Shown here: positions 50,144 to 58,136 of the stretch, one piece after another
How the letters are laid out: every line of letters begins with the position of its first letter
Position numbering within the stretch: position 1 is the first letter of the stretch
Assembly (NCBI RefSeq): GCF_024347395.1
Contig: NZ_AP025472.1
Coordinates: 558,001-622,000, forward strand
Reading direction: 5' to 3'
From: Vibrio cortegadensis
GTDB lineage: Bacteria > Pseudomonadota > Gammaproteobacteria > Enterobacterales > Vibrionaceae
Length of the DNA stretch: 64,000 nucleotides
Program-made: the position numbers and the translations under genes
Notes under the pieces: generated by a model
Databases searched by the model: none
Told to the model about the DNA's origin: nothing
What the model saw: the letters and a program-made list of their open reading frames with translations, nothing else

Positions 50144-51496
50144 ATGACAAATTCTATTTATCGCCAGTTTTGGCGCTATACCATTCCTACCGTTGCTGCG
50201 ATGCTCGTCAATGGGTTGTACCAAGTTGTTGATGGTATTTTTATTGGTCGCTACATGGGCGCTGAAGGGCTTGCTGGTATTAATGTCGCTTGGCCTGTTA
50301 TTGGGTGCATTCTTGGTCTCGGAATGATGATTGGGGTCGGGACTGGTGCGTTATCATCGATCAAACAAGGTGAGCAAAACAGCGAAAGCGCAAAACAAGT
50401 ACTGGCGACTGGCTTGATTTTATTGGCAGGTTTAGCACCAGTGGTATCCATCTTACTGTGGTACTTTTCAGATGCTTTCCTATTAGTGCAAGGAGCGGAA
50501 GGGCGCGTATTAGAGCTTGGTTTGCAGTATTTACATGTTTTGATTTTTGCGAGTGTCTTCTCGTTAGGTTCTATTGCACTGCCATTTTTATTGCGTAATG
50601 ACGATAGCCCTAACCTTGCTACGGTATTGATGATCATTGGTGCTGTCATCAATATCGCTCTTGATTACGTTTTTATTGTGTGGCTCAAATGGGAGTTAAC
50701 TGGAGCGGCGTTGGCGACAGGCATTGCTCAAATGATCGTAACAGTATTAGGAGTAGGATACTTTTTCTCTTCTCGAGCAAAACTGCGGCTCACTAGGCGC
50801 TGTTTAGTATTACGTTTGAACTATGTACCTCAACTGTTTGCTATCGGTGTTTCAAGCTTTTTTATGTACGCATACGGGTCTATGATGGTGGCGTTACATA
50901 ATGCACTATTTACTCAGTACGGTAATACGTTGATCATTGGATCATATGCGATTTTGGGATATATCGTAACGGTTTACTACTTAACAGTAGAGGGGATTGC
51001 TAATGGGATGCAACCGCTGGTTAGCTATAATCACGGTGCTAAAAATAACCATAATATTAAGCAGTTACTTAACGTTGCGATGATAACGTCTATTGTGGGC
51101 GGAGTGCTGTTTATTATTCTATTAAATATCTTCCCTTATGAAGCGATATCGGTTTTTAACTCACAAGATTCGGAGTTGATTGATAATGCCGTGCTAGGGA
51201 TCCGTTTACATTTATTCGCTCTATTCTTAGATGGTTTTCTTGTGGTTGCAGGTGCTTATTACCAAGCGATAAACCGTGGTGGGAAAGCAATGTTTGTGAC
51301 TGTAGGTAACATGCTAATTCAACTGCCATTTTTGTATTTATTGCCAAAAATGATTGGACTGACGGGGGTGTGGATTGCTTACCCTCTATCCAATATAGCA
51401 TTGAGTATTGTGGTTATTATCATGATGGTTAAAGATATTAAAAGGCTATCTAGTCAACAAGATATAGAGTCCAACCACCAAGTACTGGCGAATTGA
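50144..51496 (+). CDS. MATE-family multidrug/Na+ (or H+) antiporter
   Basis: Twelve-helix exporter of 450 residues in the MepA-like branch of the MATE family. It opens TIPTVAAMLVNGLYQVVDGIFIGRYMG, with the matching second-half repeat FFMYAYGSMMVALHNALF, and GIANGMQPLVSYNHGAKN is the conserved loop. It likely exports cationic drugs or dyes, though MATE substrates are hard to predict. Control by the upstream MarR protein is suggested by the shared palindromes. Followed by a two-way terminator. Confidence 0.9.
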   Translation: MTNSIYRQFWRYTIPTVAAMLVNGLYQVVDGIFIGRYMGAEGLAGINVAWPVIGCILGLGMMIGVGTGALSSIKQGEQNSESAKQVLATGLILLAGLAPVVSILLWYFSDAFLLVQGAEGRVLELGLQYLHVLIFASVFSLGSIALPFLLRNDDSPNLATVLMIIGAVINIALDYVFIVWLKWELTGAALATGIAQMIVTVLGVGYFFSSRAKLRLTRRCLVLRLNYVPQLFAIGVSSFFMYAYGSMMVALHNALFTQYGNTLIIGSYAILGYIVTVYYLTVEGIANGMQPLVSYNHGAKNNHNIKQLLNVAMITSIVGGVLFIILLNIFPYEAISVFNSQDSELIDNAVLGIRLHLFALFLDGFLVVAGAYYQAINRGGKAMFVTVGNMLIQLPFLYLLPKMIGLTGVWIAYPLSNIALSIVVIIMMVKDIKRLSSQQDIESNHQVLAN

Positions 51497-51532
51497 TGCA
51501 ATAATGTATGCGGCTGGTTGATTGCTGGATAT

Positions 51533-51563
51533 AAAAAGAGCGACATTCTAGTCGCTCTTTTTA
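51533..51563. terminator. bidirectional terminator between the MATE gene and ubiV
   Basis: AAAAAGAGCGAC (51533-51544) / GTCGCTCTTTTT (51551-51562), perfect stem with A and U runs for both convergent genes. Confidence 0.92.
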
Positions 51564-51568
51564 TCGTT

Positions 51569-52450
51569 TTAGTCTATCTGTTTGACTTCTAAACCCGCAA
51601 GTTGATGCCAGTAACCATTACACTGATGGCTCTGAATTATCTTGGGTTGCGTACCAGATTCATTCGCTCTGAAGCGATCGACTTCTGAGAACGTATCAAG
51701 ACCGAGAGGGCTCAGGCGAACCACATCGACTAATCCTTGCATACTAGGTAAATCATTAATCAAGTTATAACAGTAACCAGATTGAGTTTGAATGCCATTC
51801 AAGTTAAATACTGATTGTCCTTCTTGGCTATCAACTTGAAGCCCTGTTGGGTATTTGATGCAGCATGTCTCGCAATCATCTTTGGCTTTGTTCTCGGCTC
51901 TAGCGGTAAAGCAGCGAGCAGAATAAGCCAGAGGTAGGTAGCCATGGCTAAAGACTTCGACTTCAAACTTATTACGAATGTTCAAAGACTCACACTGAGT
52001 CATTACATTGCTTAACCATTCACGAGATAGTTCAACAGGCATGCACCAACGAGTCATCCCCTGTTTAAGGAAAAGGTTCAGTGTTTGAGCGTTGTAAGCA
52101 TTAACCGCAGGGCCAACAACGAAAGGCACTTTGTGTTCGTAGGCAAGCTGAATAGCAGAAACATCGTTGGCCTCTATCGCAAAGTCACCATTATCGATGT
52201 ATTTCTTTAAAATGCTGACTTCGCTCGGCGCTTCAAGAAGTGCCATGGTAGACAGAACAACTTGCTTGCCAGATGCCGACAGCTCTTTTGCAATCTCAAA
52301 CCAGTTTTTTAGCTTCATTTCACGGCGTTTTGAGCACACCGATTCTCCTAAATAGATGATATCGGCTGAACTGGATTGTGCCTGCGCGTAAAAATCTTCT
52401 ACATTCTGTTTTGGCCAAAAATAAAGTAATGGACCAAGGGCGTATTTCAT
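51569..52450 (-). CDS. ubiV: U32 protein UbiV (YhbV), O2-independent ubiquinone hydroxylation
   Basis: Partner of UbiU in hydroxylating the ubiquinone ring without oxygen. 293 residues from MKYALGPLLYFWPK. The four cysteines that bind the 4Fe-4S cluster are Cys39, Cys180, Cys193 and Cys197, the numbering known for E. coli; an extra Cys196 sits beside the last one. An ATG four codons upstream (52462) has a GAGA site and may be the real start; I kept the conserved N terminus. It follows ubiU by 22 bp. Confidence 0.93.
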   Translation of the reverse strand: MKYALGPLLYFWPKQNVEDFYAQAQSSSADIIYLGESVCSKRREMKLKNWFEIAKELSASGKQVVLSTMALLEAPSEVSILKKYIDNGDFAIEANDVSAIQLAYEHKVPFVVGPAVNAYNAQTLNLFLKQGMTRWCMPVELSREWLSNVMTQCESLNIRNKFEVEVFSHGYLPLAYSARCFTARAENKAKDDCETCCIKYPTGLQVDSQEGQSVFNLNGIQTQSGYCYNLINDLPSMQGLVDVVRLSPLGLDTFSEVDRFRANESGTQPKIIQSHQCNGYWHQLAGLEVKQID

Positions 52451-52472
52451 CGTGTTATCCATTGTTTATTCT

Positions 52473-53486
52473 CTACTGCCATTTACGGTGGTAAGCACCA
52501 AGAGTGGTCTGGGTGCCTTCAGAAACGTTCGCTAATGTTGCATTCCACGCTTGCTCAACTTGGTAACCTTCTGGGTCTGCAAGGTAGCGATCAATGGCAG
52601 CGCGCCAAGTTCGTGTGACTTGTTCAACATAAGCGGGACTACGTTGGCGTCCTTCAATTTTCACTGAAGCCACATTTGCGGCAAATAGCTCTGGAAGCAT
52701 TGAGAGGGTGTTCAAACTGGTTGGTTCTTCAAGAGCGTGATAACGTTTTCTTTCACCGTCAATATCCGCTTCAAAACGGCCTTTGCACAATGTTGGGTAA
52801 CCTGCGTTTTCACCGGCTGAATACTTATCTATTAAGATCTCATTAAGGCGAGACTCAAGACCGCCATCGGTTTCTTGCCAGCGAACATATTTAGCGGGAG
52901 AACAGGCTCCAACGGTGTTTGGAGATTCGCCTGTCATGTATGAAGAGAGGTAACAACGGCCTTCAGACATAATGCACAAACTACCGAATGCAAATACTTC
53001 TAACTCGACATCACTGGTGATATTTCGAGATAACTGTTTGACTTGATGAATCGATAGCACGCGAGGTAATACAACGCGCTTTACATTGAAATTTTGATGG
53101 TAAAAATCGACAGCAGCAACGTTGGTGGCTGATGCTTGTACGGATAAATGCAGTTCTAAATCAGGGTATTTATTTGCTGCATAATCGAGTACGGCTATAT
53201 CAGCAACGATCAGTGCATCGACACCTAAGTCTGCGGCGTTATCGACGGCGTTGGTCCAACGTTCAAAACCATTTGGATGGGCAAACGTATTAAGCGCCAC
53301 ATGGATTTTTTTATTGTGATCGTGAACATATTGCACGGCGCGATCGAGCTTCTTGCCCGTAAAATTTAAACCAGCAAAATGACGAGCATTGGTGTCATCT
53401 TTAAAACCAATGTATACGGCATCAGCACCGCAATCGATGGCTGTTTTTAAAGCAGGAAGGTTACCTGCCGGACATAGGAGTTCCAT
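52473..53486 (-). CDS. ubiU: U32 protein UbiU (YhbU), O2-independent ubiquinone hydroxylation
   Basis: U32-family protein (formerly peptidase) that with UbiV and UbiT makes ubiquinone under anoxia. 337 residues. It opens MELLCPAGNLPALKTAIDCGAD. Cluster cysteines are Cys171, Cys178, Cys195 and Cys234, shifted by two from E. coli. The E. coli genes are FNR-controlled; I found no clear FNR box in the 126 bp upstream. The upstream neighbour on the same strand is a GGDEF/EAL gene rather than ubiT. Confidence 0.94.
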   Translation of the reverse strand: MELLCPAGNLPALKTAIDCGADAVYIGFKDDTNARHFAGLNFTGKKLDRAVQYVHDHNKKIHVALNTFAHPNGFERWTNAVDNAADLGVDALIVADIAVLDYAANKYPDLELHLSVQASATNVAAVDFYHQNFNVKRVVLPRVLSIHQVKQLSRNITSDVELEVFAFGSLCIMSEGRCYLSSYMTGESPNTVGACSPAKYVRWQETDGGLESRLNEILIDKYSAGENAGYPTLCKGRFEADIDGERKRYHALEEPTSLNTLSMLPELFAANVASVKIEGRQRSPAYVEQVTRTWRAAIDRYLADPEGYQVEQAWNATLANVSEGTQTTLGAYHRKWQ

Positions 53487-53612
53487 TTGCTCACTACCAG
53501 ATATCTAAATAAGAGTACCCGCATTTTATGAAGAAATATGAATGGCAAATTTGATGTGAGGCAGGTTTACGTGAATAAAGTCGTATTTACCCCATAAGGA
53601 TTACTTACAGGG

Positions 53613-55652
53613 CTAATTTTTGTGTCGGCGATTTTGGGCAAATAGCTCTTCGACTTCTTGTTTCGGTTGAGGTCGATGAAAGTGGAAGCCTTGAATTGAG
53701 TTGCAATTAAGATTTGAGAGTAGCGTTGCTTGCTGATGAGTTTCAACACCTTCTGCTACCACGGTTAAATTGAGTGACTTACCCAAATTAATGATATTTT
53801 CAATTACCGTGATCTGCTTGGGTAGCGTATCAATATCAGTGATGAAAGCACGATCAATTTTGAGCTCATCAAGAGGGAATCTAGCCAAATAGGAGAGTGA
53901 TGAATAGCCAGTACCAAAATCATCAATTGATAAGGCGAAGCCCAGTTTTTTGATCGCATTTAGCATTTGAAGAGTGTGGTCGCTATCACTCATTACGGCG
54001 CTTTCTGTTAGCTCAAATGTAATGCAACTTGGATCTAACTCTGTGGTTCTGAGTAACTTCTCCATGTAATCGATCAATTTCGGATTACCAAATTGCTCTG
54101 GAGATAGGTTAATCGCCACTCTGCCAGGTAGAATACCTTGAAGCTTCCAGCGTTTTACTGTGGTAAATACATCGCGCATCACAACTCGGCCAAGGTGCTC
54201 AATTAAACCTGCTCGTTCTGCTACAGGGATAAAGGCGGCCGGGCTGATGTAGCCTTCAACAGGGTGTTTCCAGCGAACTAGAGCTTCAGCGCCATTGATG
54301 CTGAAATCGCGTGCATTCACTTTAGGTTGGTACCAAACTTCTAATCCGTTTTGTTGCAGTGCTTTTTGCAGTTCAATCTCTAGCCAAAGCCTCATTCGAG
54401 CTTCTTTGTTCATCTGGTCATTAAACTTAATGAGTCGATTACGGCCGCGATCTTTTGCCTCATACATTGCGGTATCGGCATTTTGCAATAAGATCCGAGC
54501 ATCGTTGCCATCTTGTGGAGAGGCAACGCTGCCAATAGAACAGGCTAAACGCTTGCTGAAGTGGTGCAGATCGAAGGGCTGATTAATAATGGATATAATG
54601 CGTTCAGAAAGTGATTCAGCCATACGATTATTTTCAGGTTCAGGCAGAATAATCCCAAACTCATCACCACCTAAATGCCCCAGAACCGCTTGTTTAGGCA
54701 GTAATCGTTTTAACCTTGAAGAGACCTCTTTGATGACTTTATCACCAATGTGGTGACCTAGAGAGTCATTGATGTTTTTAAAGTTATCAATATCAAGATA
54801 CAGCATCACAAGTGGTGTTTTGGTGTGGATGAACTGCTCTAAACGCTTGGTAAAGCCAAAACGGTTATAAAGATTGGTCAGTGAATCGATATGAGCATCT
54901 TCATTGACGGTGCTAGACAGTGGTTTTGGTGCGTCTTCGGCATCTTGAATTAATACGATTTGTGAAGCGCTACCTAAAATGAGAGTCGAGTCTGCATTGA
55001 GTTGGAGTTTTCTCTCAAACCCGCAACGAGATCCTGTTAAGCAGACAAACGGTTTCTCTGAAAGCAGTGAGCCTAATTTCGTATTAAAGACGGTTTTTGT
55101 ATTAACATCGATAAATAGGCGCCCGAGCTCTTCACCTAATAACTCGTTCGCTGAATTGAAACCGAGCAATCGTGCTGCGGCTGGGTTCGCGGACAAAATG
55201 CAGTCATCTTCAACTAACAAAAGCCCATCGGGGAGTAGCTGAGTTAACTTAGAAAATTTATTTTCGGACTCTTCGAGGGAGCGAATGAGGATCTGTTTTT
55301 CAGACGTATCAGTAGCATGAAAGATTACATGGTCGATTTTCTTGTCATTATGAACGGGAGACAATGAAAAATGCAGACTGGTCTCTAAATCCGTCTCATT
55401 GAGAGTAATTTCGGCTTCAATGACTTCTCCAGCAAACGCTCTTTCATAGTAAGGCTGTAAGTGCTGGTAAAACTGCTCTCCGAGGATCTGTGAATCACTC
55501 ATACCAACCAGTTCGGTTTGGCTAAGTCCTGAAATATCGCAATAGCGATCATTGACCATGCAGTAGTTGTGCTGATCATCCAATATGGCAAAAAAGAACG
55601 GACTGTTTGACGTTAGTTTTGCGAACCAATGTTGTAACTGCTGGGATGACAT
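53613..55652 (-). CDS. rocS: PAS-GGDEF-EAL c-di-GMP enzyme, RocS-like
   Basis: Cytoplasmic c-di-GMP signalling protein of 679 residues with no membrane helix. Two PAS domains (about 8-125 and 130-235) precede GGDEF (intact GHLGGDEFGIILP, about 335-345) and EAL (GAEALVRW, DDFGTGYSSL, KIDRAF, VVAEGVET). All EAL catalytic motifs are present, so phosphodiesterase activity is likely. The GGDEF site is intact but has no RxxD inhibitory site just upstream. Its place between ubiU and ubiT matches rocS, a regulator of rugosity and motility, in V. cholerae; the symbol rests on that synteny. The frame also allows a TTG one codon earlier. Confidence 0.85.
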   Translation of the reverse strand: MSSQQLQHWFAKLTSNSPFFFAILDDQHNYCMVNDRYCDISGLSQTELVGMSDSQILGEQFYQHLQPYYERAFAGEVIEAEITLNETDLETSLHFSLSPVHNDKKIDHVIFHATDTSEKQILIRSLEESENKFSKLTQLLPDGLLLVEDDCILSANPAAARLLGFNSANELLGEELGRLFIDVNTKTVFNTKLGSLLSEKPFVCLTGSRCGFERKLQLNADSTLILGSASQIVLIQDAEDAPKPLSSTVNEDAHIDSLTNLYNRFGFTKRLEQFIHTKTPLVMLYLDIDNFKNINDSLGHHIGDKVIKEVSSRLKRLLPKQAVLGHLGGDEFGIILPEPENNRMAESLSERIISIINQPFDLHHFSKRLACSIGSVASPQDGNDARILLQNADTAMYEAKDRGRNRLIKFNDQMNKEARMRLWLEIELQKALQQNGLEVWYQPKVNARDFSINGAEALVRWKHPVEGYISPAAFIPVAERAGLIEHLGRVVMRDVFTTVKRWKLQGILPGRVAINLSPEQFGNPKLIDYMEKLLRTTELDPSCITFELTESAVMSDSDHTLQMLNAIKKLGFALSIDDFGTGYSSLSYLARFPLDELKIDRAFITDIDTLPKQITVIENIINLGKSLNLTVVAEGVETHQQATLLSNLNCNSIQGFHFHRPQPKQEVEELFAQNRRHKN

Positions 55653-55792
55653 CAATTTACTACCGATTCTCCACTGGGCTTATTTTTTACACAATGAGTG
55701 AAATATTCGTAATACACTAACTATAACTGTGATTCTATCGATGTGAAACATGTCAACGCGATGTTTCTTGACTCATAACAGGAATCCATTCA

Positions 55793-55814
55793 ATCTCATC
55801 CATTATGATGAGAT
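55793..55814. promoter_or_regulatory. dyad upstream of ubiT
   Basis: ATCTCATC-CATTAT-GATGAGAT, a perfect 8-bp dyad 30 bp before the ubiT start. It does not fit the FNR (TTGAT-N4-ATCAA) or CRP pattern. It could be an operator or overlap the promoter. Confidence 0.4.
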
Positions 55815-55844
55815 ATTCTTCTTACAAAGTAACGGATAAATAGC

Positions 55845-56372
55845 GTGATTAACAAGATTCGCACCCAACTAGTTCAAAACGCAGCATCAATTTTGCGATC
55901 TCCAGTCCACTTATTGCCTCAAACTGTACAAAAAAAAGCCTTGCTAGAAGGGTTGAAAACGGTTTTTCACGAAGCGCTTGAAGACGGTGATTTTGAGTTC
56001 CTTGAAGATAAATGGTTAAAAGTATCAATTAAGGATATGAACCTTAGTTGGCATATCAGTTACCAAGATGAAAAACTTGTAGTATCAGAGACTTCAGAGC
56101 AAGAAGATGTCAGTTTTAGTGGCAACTTGAATGATCTTATTCTAATTGTAGGACGAAAAGAGGATCCCGATACGCTCTTTTTCCAACGTCGATTAAGCAT
56201 TGAAGGGGATACAGAATTAGGCCTAGAAGTTAAGAATTTAATGGATAGCGTGGATCTGGAGTTGTTACCTAAACCGCTGCAATTATTTGTAAATCAATTA
56301 GCTGATTTTGTGCATAAGGGCGTACAATCACCGTCTACACAAAATGAGGTTATAAATGCTTATTCGAACTGA
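55845..56372 (+). CDS. ubiT: SCP2-domain ubiquinone accessory factor UbiT (YhbT)
   Basis: Lipid-binding protein that presents ubiquinone intermediates to UbiU-UbiV in O2-independent synthesis. 175 residues with a single SCP2 domain (about 40-140), where DMNLSWHISYQDEKLVV and FSGNLNDLILIVGRKEDPDTLFFQRRLSIEGDTELGLEVKN are the recognisable core. The start is GTG with GGATAA upstream. It overlaps yhbS by 17 bp. Divergent from rocS. Confidence 0.92.
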   Translation: MINKIRTQLVQNAASILRSPVHLLPQTVQKKALLEGLKTVFHEALEDGDFEFLEDKWLKVSIKDMNLSWHISYQDEKLVVSETSEQEDVSFSGNLNDLILIVGRKEDPDTLFFQRRLSIEGDTELGLEVKNLMDSVDLELLPKPLQLFVNQLADFVHKGVQSPSTQNEVINAYSN

Positions 56373-56859
56373 AGCTCCAGCAGATATATTAACGATTGAT
56401 CGTTTAGTTAAATCTGCATTTGAGACTGAAGCTGAAGCCAACTTGGTGATGAAGCTTCGTGAAAATAGCCGTTTGACGTTATCTTTAGTGGCGTGTTCTG
56501 ATGATGGAGAGATTATCGGCCATGTCATGTTCAGCCCGGTCCAGGTTGATGGTGAAGATCACAACTGGCAAGGGCTTGCTCCTTTGTGTGTTAAAAGTGA
56601 ATATCAAAATCAAGGAATTGCTACCTCTTTGATTAAGGAAGCATTTGTATCTCTAGTTGATTTTGGTTATCCAGGGTGCGTTGTTTTGGGAGACCCAGCT
56701 TTTTATCAAAAATTTGGTTTTAAAAATGCCGATATATTCAACTTTAACTGCATTTGGGATGTGCCTGAGGGGGCGTTTCAGGCCATTGAACTCGTGGATG
56801 GTTGTTTTCAAAATCATTCAGGTTTAATTGAATATAGCCCTGAATTTTCTGAGTTGTAG
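56356..56859 (+). CDS. yhbS: GNAT-family N-acetyltransferase YhbS
   Basis: GNAT fold protein of 167 residues. The acetyl-CoA motif is LAPLCVKSEYQNQGIATSLIKEAF, followed by VVLGDPAFYQKFGF, the distinctive YhbS stretch. Its natural substrate is not established. The 17-bp overlap with ubiT indicates cotranscription. A GATATC-centred terminator follows. Confidence 0.9.
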   Translation: MLIRTEAPADILTIDRLVKSAFETEAEANLVMKLRENSRLTLSLVACSDDGEIIGHVMFSPVQVDGEDHNWQGLAPLCVKSEYQNQGIATSLIKEAFVSLVDFGYPGCVVLGDPAFYQKFGFKNADIFNFNCIWDVPEGAFQAIELVDGCFQNHSGLIEYSPEFSEL

Positions 56860-56893
56860 GGCTCAACGCCGTCGTTCAGTTAGATTAAGAAAT

Positions 56894-56922
56894 AAAGGAG
56901 CGATATCGTTCCTTTGTTTTTT
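56894..56922 (+). terminator. yhbS terminator
   Basis: AAAGGAGCGA / TCGTTCCTTT stem (one G-U) and a GUUUUUU tail, about 35 bp after yhbS. Confidence 0.85.
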
Positions 56923-57043
56923 ATGCCATCAGCGTTATGCTTGTTGAGAACGCCTTATCCTGATTATCATGTTGTGCTTCTTATAAGTACTTAACGTCTC
57001 TGAATTGATAGATATTTTTAGCCATGGGCCTGATTAAATCGCT

Positions 57044-57565
57044 ATGTATCAACTGATTACGCAATCCCAATTATTTATGCAATCACAGCAACTTATGCAA
57101 CCCCAACCTATGCAATGTCAACAACTTTCTCAATATCAACAACTTACGGAATCTAAACAACAAAGCCAATTTCGACAAGCTTGCTACTTACAAGAAATGG
57201 GCATAAGCCAGTGGGTTTTGGCTGACCCTAAAATGTTTGAAGGCTATCAGCCTGTAGATTTAGAACTTCCTGACTCATGCAAGTTATTACTTATCTCACC
57301 GATGCCACCAAGTGGAGAGATCGTGACGATGTTTGAGCGCGTTTTAAAAAGTATTCATTTACGGCTTGATCAGGCGTTGTTCATTCAACCGTCACAACTA
57401 TCTCAACTAGGTGAAAATCAACTTGAATGGGTATGGTTTGCTGGCTGCGAGACTTCTGACGAAGTTCAGGTTAAAAAAGTACTTAACTCACCTTTGTTAT
57501 CTGAAATAGATGGCAATGTTCAACACCGACGAGATTTATGGCAGCAGATCTGTTCTTATGACTAA
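57044..57565 (+). CDS. holD: DNA polymerase III psi subunit HolD with Gln-rich N-terminal extension
   Basis: Psi bridges the clamp loader and SSB through chi. The recognisable HolD part begins near residue 46: YLQEMGISQWVLADPKMFEG, then LPDSCKLLLIS and the C-terminal LWQQICSYD, as in E. coli psi. Before it lie about 44 residues in which glutamine dominates (QSQQLMQPQPMQCQQLSQYQQ). No good Shine-Dalgarno sequence is seen before the first ATG, and later Met codons in the Q-rich part have none either, so the true start is uncertain. rimI overlaps the 3' end by 8 bp, the usual holD-rimI pair. Confidence 0.85.
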   Translation: MYQLITQSQLFMQSQQLMQPQPMQCQQLSQYQQLTESKQQSQFRQACYLQEMGISQWVLADPKMFEGYQPVDLELPDSCKLLLISPMPPSGEIVTMFERVLKSIHLRLDQALFIQPSQLSQLGENQLEWVWFAGCETSDEVQVKKVLNSPLLSEIDGNVQHRRDLWQQICSYD

Positions 57566-58010
57566 TCAATTAATCAAACTTCGACCTGAACATCTCAATG
57601 ATGTTTGGAATATCGAACAAAGTGCACATTCTCACCCTTGGGCGCAATCTAATATTAATGATCTCGACAGCCGAGGTGGAAATCATCATGGTTTGTGGGT
57701 GAATGAAGAGTTGGTGGGGTACTTTTACTCGCAAAATATTGTGGGTGAAGTGACATTACTGAATATCGCGATAGCACCTGATAAGCAGGGTAAAGGTTAC
57801 GGGCGTATCTTGATGGAGGCATTCATTAAGGCGTGTGAAGAATCTAACGCTGAAAGCATCTGGCTTGAAGTTCGAGAAAGTAACCTCAAAGCGTTTCAGT
57901 TATACGAGTCGCTCGGTTTTAATGAGGTCGATAGGCGCTATAACTACTACCCAAGCGCTAATGGAAAAGAAGACGCGATTATCATGAGTTATTTATTCTT
58001 CTCTTTTTAG
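57558..58010 (+). CDS. rimI: ribosomal protein S18-alanine N-acetyltransferase RimI
   Basis: GNAT enzyme that acetylates the N-terminal alanine of S18. 150 residues from MTNQLIKLRPEHLNDVW. The acetyl-CoA loop is LNIAIAPDKQGKGYGRILMEAF; WLEVRESNLKAFQLYESLGF and the following RRYNYYP are the RimI signature. The open frame extends 16 codons into holD, but the ATG at 57558, overlapping the holD stop by 8 bp, gives the family length. Confidence 0.94.
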   Translation: MTNQLIKLRPEHLNDVWNIEQSAHSHPWAQSNINDLDSRGGNHHGLWVNEELVGYFYSQNIVGEVTLLNIAIAPDKQGKGYGRILMEAFIKACEESNAESIWLEVRESNLKAFQLYESLGFNEVDRRYNYYPSANGKEDAIIMSYLFFSF

Positions 58011-58088
58011 CGAGCTCTAGGCTCTTCATTGAGAAAACCGCTAATACTAAACATCGTCTTAGTTCGACGATAACTTAATTGAATGGGT

Positions 58089-58121
58089 TTGCTGCTTATT
58101 ATGTCGAGTAATAAGCAGCAA
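58089..58121. terminator. convergent hairpin between rimI and the EAL gene
   Basis: TTGCTGCTTATT (58089-58100) / AATAAGCAGCAA (58110-58121), a perfect 12-bp stem with a 9-nt loop. U-runs are weak on both sides, but its position between two 3' ends supports a terminator or mRNA-protecting role. Confidence 0.6.
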
Positions 58122-58136
58122 GTCTTCAAGATATCG

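Noticed and set aside
53487..55844. FNR sites controlling ubiU or ubiT
   Set aside because: No TTGAT-N4-ATCAA match could be found in either upstream gap by eye.
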